Assembly (NCBI GenBank): GCA_016649675.1
Contig: JAENXG010000021.1
Location: 1 to 16,924 of the forward strand
DNA from: Methyloceanibacter sp.
GTDB lineage: Bacteria; Pseudomonadota; Alphaproteobacteria; Rhizobiales; Methyloligellaceae
Length of the DNA stretch: 16,924 nucleotides
Direction: 5' to 3'
In this document: piece after piece, positions 13,289-16,924 of the stretch
How positions within the stretch are numbered: position 1 is the stretch's first letter
Layout of the letters: each line of letters starts with the position of its first letter
The notes under the pieces: generated by a model
The model's database searches: none
Seen by the model: only the letters and a program-made list of their open reading frames with translations
What the model was told of the DNA's origin: nothing
Translations under genes and position numbers: made by a program

Positions 13289-14173
13289 ATGCCGGAGCTT
13301 CCCGAGGTCGAGACCGTGCGCCGGGGGCTTGAGCCTGTCCTGGTCGGCAACGCGTTTGCGCGCGTCGAGCAGAGGCGCGCCGATTTGCGCTTCCCGCTGC
13401 CCAAGCATTTCGGGACGAGGCTCGAGGGGCGGACGGTCGAGGCGCTTGACCGGCGCGCCAAATATCTGCTCGCCCGCCTCGACGACGGCGAGGTGCTGGT
13501 GATGCATCTCGGCATGAGCGGCCGCTTCAGCATCGACGCTGCCAATGGCGCGGCGAGCGTCCCTGGCAAATTCGCCCATCAGCAGGCCGACATCCCCAAG
13601 CACGAGCATATCGTGTTTCATCTCGGCGACGGCACGGCGGTCCGCTATAGCGACGCGCGCCGCTTCGGGCTGATGGACCTCATCCGTGCCGATGCGCTCG
13701 ACAGCCACAAGCTGTTCAAGGGCCTCGGCGTCGAGCCGCTCAGCCCCGCCTTCACGCCCGCATGGCTCGCCTCGAAACTCAAGGGCAAGGCCACCTCGAT
13801 CAAGGTTGCCCTGGTGGACCAGAAGCTGATCGCCGGGCTCGGCAATATCTACGCTTCCGAGGCGCTCTTCCGCGCGCACATCTCTCCGCTCAAGCTCGCC
13901 GGCACGCTCGCCACGAAATCGGGCAAACCGACGCCCAAGACGGTCGCGCTGGTCGCCGCCATCAAGGCGGTGCTCGGAGATGCGATCAAGGCGGGCGGCT
14001 CTTCTTTGCGCGATTACAAACGCGCTGACGGCTCGCTCGGCGACTTCCAACACCGATTCAACGTCTATGGCCGCGAAGGCAAAAAATGCCAGACAAAAGG
14101 CTGCAGCGGCACGGTGCGGCGCATCGTCCAGGGAGGACGTTCCACCTTCTATTGTCCAACCTGTCAACGCTAG
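13289..14173 (+). CDS. mutM: Formamidopyrimidine-DNA glycosylase (Fpg/MutM)
   Basis: MutM removes 8-oxoguanine and formamidopyrimidines from DNA and nicks the abasic site. After Met removal the N terminus is PELPEVETVRRGL, with the catalytic Pro (residue 2, the Schiff-base nucleophile) and Glu3. Lys58 (RAKYLL), the void-filling HLGMSGRF segment (73-80) with Met76, YSDARRFG (120-127) with its Arg, and Asn186 in GLGNIYASE are all present. The C terminus is the zinc finger: Cys267, Cys272, Cys289 and Cys292, with the DNA-contacting Arg284 in QGGRSTFYCPTC. At 294 residues it is slightly longer than the E. coli enzyme because of an insert near 85-105. It is divergent from ubiE. Confidence 0.98.
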   Translation: MPELPEVETVRRGLEPVLVGNAFARVEQRRADLRFPLPKHFGTRLEGRTVEALDRRAKYLLARLDDGEVLVMHLGMSGRFSIDAANGAASVPGKFAHQQADIPKHEHIVFHLGDGTAVRYSDARRFGLMDLIRADALDSHKLFKGLGVEPLSPAFTPAWLASKLKGKATSIKVALVDQKLIAGLGNIYASEALFRAHISPLKLAGTLATKSGKPTPKTVALVAAIKAVLGDAIKAGGSSLRDYKRADGSLGDFQHRFNVYGREGKKCQTKGCSGTVRRIVQGGRSTFYCPTCQR

Positions 14174-14234
14174 GGGACTAGAACCAACCATGTTGAATGT
14201 CTTCACCGCTCACGAACCGGAAACACCGAAGGCG

Positions 14235-15011
14235 ATGGGCGCCTACGAGACGATCCTCGTCACCAGAAAGGGCAAGGTCGGCCTCATCACGCTGAACCGT
14301 CCCCATGCCTTGAACGCGCTCAACACGCAGCTGATCAGCGAGCTCAACCGCGCACTCGACGGCTTCGAGGCGGATAGCGGAATCGGCTGCATCGTCATCA
14401 CTGGCAACGAGAAGGCCTTTGCCGCCGGCGTCGACATCAAGGAGATGCACAAGAAGACCTTCGTCGAGGCTTATGGCGGCGATTTCCTCGCGCCTTTCGA
14501 CCGGATCGGGAGCTGCCGCAAGCCGATTATCGCGGCGGTGGGAGGCTACGCGCTTGGCGGCGGCTGCGAACTTGCCATGGCTTGCGACATCATCCTTGCC
14601 GCCGACAATGCCGTGTTCGGCCAGCCCGAGATCACGCTCGGCATCATGCCGGGCAACGGCGGCACGCAGAGGCTGACGCGGGCCGTCGGCAAGGCCAAGG
14701 CCATGGAGCTTTGCCTTACCGGGCGGCGCATGAAAGCCGAGGAGGCCGAGAGCTCAGGCCTGGTGAGCCGGATCGTGCCGGTCGCAGAGCTCCACGACGA
14801 GGCGATGAAGGTCGCCGACAAGATCGCCAACCTGTCGCAGCACGCGGTGATGATGATCAAGGAGGCGATCAATCGCGGCTTTGCCACGACGCTCGCGGAA
14901 GGCGCCCGGTTCGAGCGCGGCCAGTTCTATTCGCTGTTCGCCACCGAAGACCAGAAAGAGGGCATGGCCGCCTTCATCGAGAAGCGCACGCCGGTTTTCA
15001 CGAACCGGTGA
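14235..15011 (+). CDS. Enoyl-CoA hydratase (crotonase family)
   Basis: The enzyme hydrates trans-2-enoyl-CoA to 3-hydroxyacyl-CoA in fatty-acid beta-oxidation or related CoA routes. The 258-residue product is very close to the classical mitochondrial-type hydratase: the oxyanion-hole segments AFAAGVDIKEM (61-71) and GYALGGGCELAMACD (104-118), and the catalytic pair Glu112 (GGGCEL) and Glu132 (GQPEITLG), spaced 20 apart as in the rat enzyme's Glu144/Glu164, then PGNGGTQRLTRAVG. The C-terminal YSLFATEDQKEGMAAFIEKR is likewise typical. I choose ATG 14235 (MGAYETILV) by family length; ATG 14190 in the same frame would add 15 unconserved residues, and neither has a good ribosome binding site. It follows mutM closely and may share its transcript. 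Confidence 0.93.
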   Translation: MGAYETILVTRKGKVGLITLNRPHALNALNTQLISELNRALDGFEADSGIGCIVITGNEKAFAAGVDIKEMHKKTFVEAYGGDFLAPFDRIGSCRKPIIAAVGGYALGGGCELAMACDIILAADNAVFGQPEITLGIMPGNGGTQRLTRAVGKAKAMELCLTGRRMKAEEAESSGLVSRIVPVAELHDEAMKVADKIANLSQHAVMMIKEAINRGFATTLAEGARFERGQFYSLFATEDQKEGMAAFIEKRTPVFTNR

Positions 15012-15041
15012 GGACACCGAGACTGTTTCCCGGGCCCAAGG

Positions 15042-16265
15042 TTAGCGGGTCGGGATGGGCGGAGGCGACTCGGGCAGCGCCGGCATTGCCTCCGTCGAAG
15101 GGGCTGCCGGCATGGCGGCTGGATAGTTCGAGGAAGCCGAGGCGCTTCCTTCTTCTCCGTGGCCCCAGAAGGCCGACGGATCGCTGATGACCGACGGGTC
15201 TGAGTTTCTCGCCACCGAGTCATTCATTGCCGTCAAGGCCTCCTCGATCTTCGCCTTGGTCGCCGTGTCGGGATTGAGAGCGAGCGCCTTGCCGAAGTCG
15301 TCCCGCGCGCGCTCGAAATCGTCCTTAGCTCCATAGACGGCGCCACGGTTCCAGAAGGCGAAGAGATTGCTCGCGTCGATGCGTATGGCCTCATCGAGAT
15401 CGACCAAGGCTTGGTCGAGCTCGCCTTTCTGCATGCTTAAGAAGCCGCGATCGTTGTAGAGATAGGACAGATTGCGCCCGGTGAATTTTCCCGAGGCGAT
15501 GGCGCGGTCGCAAGCAGCCATACCGGCGTCGCCCGAGGCCTTCTCGCAAGCTTGGAAATCGGAATCCCCGACATCCTGAAGCCCTAACGCGCGGCCCATG
15601 CCTTGTTGCACGTTGCCGCCTGCGATCATCTCTTCGCCATTGCCGCGAGGCTGCGCAGCGGCCACTTGCTTGGCCACAAGGGAGGGATCGGAGACTTCCG
15701 TGTCGTGCGGGACCTGATTGTGCACTGGCCAGAGGACAATCCCGGCGCCAATGGCAAGAAGCACGGCTGCTGCCGCCCCTGCCGGCAACGCCCATTTCGC
15801 AAGCCTGCGCGGGTCCGGACGGTCCTTCCCCGCTTCGAGCTGGCCGTCTTCGGCGCCATCGTCGGCAAGCATGGCAGCCAAGTGGTCCATATGCGAGGAA
15901 AGCCGCCCGGCGAACGCGTCGATCCATTGGGTGCCGGAGATGAACAGCTCGAGCGAGGGCGCGGGCTCAACATTGTCGACGCGCACCGGGAACACGGGCT
16001 TCTTCTTGCTGACCGCCCGCTCCACCTCGCGCGCGACGAAGGCGGAGTCGTTACTCGCCGCGGACAGCACCAGGATGAAGCAGCGCGACCGCTCGATGCC
16101 CCTGATGATCTCATCGCCATAGGGGCGTCCGGCCCTCACGTCCCGCGGCGCGATCCAGCACTTGAAACCGCGCTCCTCCAAGGAGGCTGCGATCTCGTGC
16201 GCCTTCTTGTGGTCGGCCTTGGCGTAGCTGATGAACGCCGAATAGGCGGCGGACGCCTCTGGCAT
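15042..16265 (-). CDS. TIR domain - transmembrane helix - TPR protein
   Basis: The 407-residue product opens with a bacterial TIR domain (about 7-125): AFISYAKADHKKA, GFKCWIAPRDVRAG, YGDEIIRGIERSR and ILVLSAASNDSAFVAREVERA. Glu80 in AREVERA is at the place of the catalytic Glu of NAD-cleaving TIR domains, so NADase activity is possible. A basic stretch (DPRRLAKW) precedes one transmembrane helix (about 158-179), which puts the TIR in the cytosol and the rest outside. The outer part contains Sel1/TPR-like and TPR repeats (about 237-335), including AACDRAIASGK, LYNDRGFLSMQKGELDQALV and NRGAVYGAKDDFERARDDFG, then a Ser/Ala/Pro-rich tail. The start is ATG 16263-16265 because GAGGG lies five bases upstream; an ATG 18 codons earlier has no such site. 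Biological role unknown: signalling or defence are possibilities. Confidence 0.85.
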   Translation of the reverse strand: MPEASAAYSAFISYAKADHKKAHEIAASLEERGFKCWIAPRDVRAGRPYGDEIIRGIERSRCFILVLSAASNDSAFVAREVERAVSKKKPVFPVRVDNVEPAPSLELFISGTQWIDAFAGRLSSHMDHLAAMLADDGAEDGQLEAGKDRPDPRRLAKWALPAGAAAAVLLAIGAGIVLWPVHNQVPHDTEVSDPSLVAKQVAAAQPRGNGEEMIAGGNVQQGMGRALGLQDVGDSDFQACEKASGDAGMAACDRAIASGKFTGRNLSYLYNDRGFLSMQKGELDQALVDLDEAIRIDASNLFAFWNRGAVYGAKDDFERARDDFGKALALNPDTATKAKIEEALTAMNDSVARNSDPSVISDPSAFWGHGEEGSASASSNYPAAMPAAPSTEAMPALPESPPPIPTR

Positions 16266-16377
16266 TGCGCGGCCCTCGCGGCGGGACGGAGCACCAAAAG
16301 GGTGCGGGGAACCGATCATGGCTTGTGGGCAAGCCTTGTCAACTCGGCTCCGGGTAAAGCGTCGTAGCCTTCAAGAT

Positions 16378-16418
16378 GCCGCCTTCGGCGGCTCCTTGGA
16401 GTGAGGCCAAAGCCTCAC
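16378..16418 (-). terminator. Two tandem hairpins at the end of the epimerase gene
   Basis: GTGAGGC-CAAA-GCCTCAC (16401-16418) forms a seven-pair stem that includes the epimerase stop codon, and GCCGCC-TTC-GGCGGC (16378-16392) forms a six-pair stem just beyond it. No T run follows, so this is a tentative terminator or mRNA 3'-end structure between the epimerase gene and the TIR gene downstream. Confidence 0.4.
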
Positions 16419-16924
16419 GCCCGATAATAGTCGCGATACCAGGCGACGAAGCGCTCGATCCCCACCTCGAGGGGCATTGCGGGCTGAAACCCGGTCGCGC
16501 GCTTCAGTGCCTCGACCCCGGCATAGGTCTCCTCTACGTCGCCAGGTTGGGCCGGTACGAGCTCGATCTTGGCCTTACGACCCAACGCCTTCTCGATCGC
16601 GGCGATATAGTCGAGCAGGCTCACAGGGCTGTGGTTGCCGATATTGTAGAGCCGATAGGGCGCCGACGAGGTCGCGGGGTCGGGCGCCTCGGCGCGCCAC
16701 TCAGGATCGGGGGTCGCGACCGTATCGAGCGTACGCAGAACGCCCTCGACCGCATCGTCGATAAAGGTGAAGTCGCGGGCGTGTTTGCCGTAGTTGAAGA
16801 CCTGGATGGGCTCGCCCGCAAGGATTTGGCGGGTGAAGAGGAAGAGCGACATGTCGGGCCGCCCCCACGGGCCATACACGGTGAAGAATCTGAGCCCGGT
16901 CACGGGAAGCGCAAAGAGATGGGC
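16415..16924 (-). CDS. NAD-dependent epimerase, UDP-glucuronate 4-epimerase type, C-terminal part, partial
   Basis: The gene enters from the right edge of the window; the last 170 codons are seen, ending with TGA at 16415-16417. LPVTGLRFFTVYGPWGRPDM is the substrate-proximal segment of extended short-chain dehydrogenases and is most like UDP-glucuronate 4-epimerases (LpsL/CapI type), which make UDP-galacturonate for lipopolysaccharide or capsule. FLFTRQILAGEPIQVFNYG, RDFTFIDDAVEGV, the YNIGNHSPVSLLDYI segment and the final PLEVGIERFVAWYRDYY also fit this branch. The Rossmann motif and the catalytic Tyr-Lys pair are outside the window, so the precise substrate is inferred. It is upstream of, and on the same strand as, the TIR gene, but separated by tandem hairpins and about 150 bases. 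Confidence 0.87.
   Translation of the reverse strand, partial: AHLFALPVTGLRFFTVYGPWGRPDMSLFLFTRQILAGEPIQVFNYGKHARDFTFIDDAVEGVLRTLDTVATPDPEWRAEAPDPATSSAPYRLYNIGNHSPVSLLDYIAAIEKALGRKAKIELVPAQPGDVEETYAGVEALKRATGFQPAMPLEVGIERFVAWYRDYYRA

Noticed and set aside
11862..13502. A 546-codon plus-strand frame across ubiB, ubiE and the start of mutM
   Set aside because: It runs antisense to intact ubiB and ubiE and out of frame with mutM; no recognisable domains.
13980..14234. An 85-codon N-terminal extension of the enoyl-CoA hydratase
   Set aside because: Most of it is an out-of-frame reading of the mutM 3' end; the hydratase family begins at about MGAYETILV.
15042..16924. A multi-gene TIR defence island
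   Set aside because: The neighbours of the TIR gene are an enoyl-CoA hydratase and a sugar-nucleotide epimerase; no nuclease, cyclase, SIR2, Argonaute or phage gene is seen, though the region right of the window is unseen.

Overview
The window is high-GC chromosomal DNA from an alphaproteobacterium, most probably a member of the Hyphomicrobiales (Rhizobiales). The case rests on an Irr-type Fur regulator divergent from a fabA-fabB-fabI operon, the mutM / ubiE-ubiB-coaBC-dut order, and three kinds of short palindromic intergenic repeats of the sort scattered through rhizobial genomes. Species cannot be named from the sequence alone. Nearly everything is coding. No gene-free stretch exceeds 300 bases; the longest are 3309-3583 (275 bases), 8734-8984 (251 bases, mostly a repeat) and 4712-4942 (231 bases).

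Left part (1-4711): the 3' end of pnp with a hairpin after it, a 67-residue cysteine-containing protein of unknown function on the minus strand, then the minus-strand operon fabA-fabB-fabI, which makes unsaturated fatty acids and completes the elongation cycle. Divergent from fabA is irr, an iron/heme-responsive regulator. A 92-base palindromic repeat separates irr from a convergent gene for a secreted double SH3-like protein.

Middle part (4712-8984): a plus-strand D-2-hydroxyacid dehydrogenase (glyoxylate/hydroxypyruvate reductase type) and a plus-strand secreted protein with a peptidoglycan-binding-like module and a Gly/Tyr tail. The latter overlaps tail to tail with a minus-strand FAD monooxygenase, which is itself translationally coupled to an E1-like MoeB/ThiF adenylyltransferase. 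A 159-base inverted repeat lies upstream of moeB.

Right-centre (8985-15011): a minus-strand housekeeping run ubiE, ubiB, coaBC, dut (ubiquinone biosynthesis, coenzyme A biosynthesis, dUTP removal), with a repeat of about 95 bases inserted between ubiB and coaBC. mutM (8-oxoguanine glycosylase) is divergent from ubiE and is followed on the plus strand by an enoyl-CoA hydratase.

Right end (15042-16924): a minus-strand membrane protein with an N-terminal cytoplasmic TIR domain, one transmembrane helix and C-terminal TPR repeats predicted to lie in the periplasm, then the 3' part of a UDP-glucuronate 4-epimerase-like gene that runs off the window.

Most of the window is conserved core metabolism. 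The parts I find least explained are the TIR-membrane-TPR protein, the six-codon reading frame overlapping the irr start, the moeB-monooxygenase pair, the short cysteine protein after pnp, and the repeat that supplies the most upstream possible start codon of coaBC.
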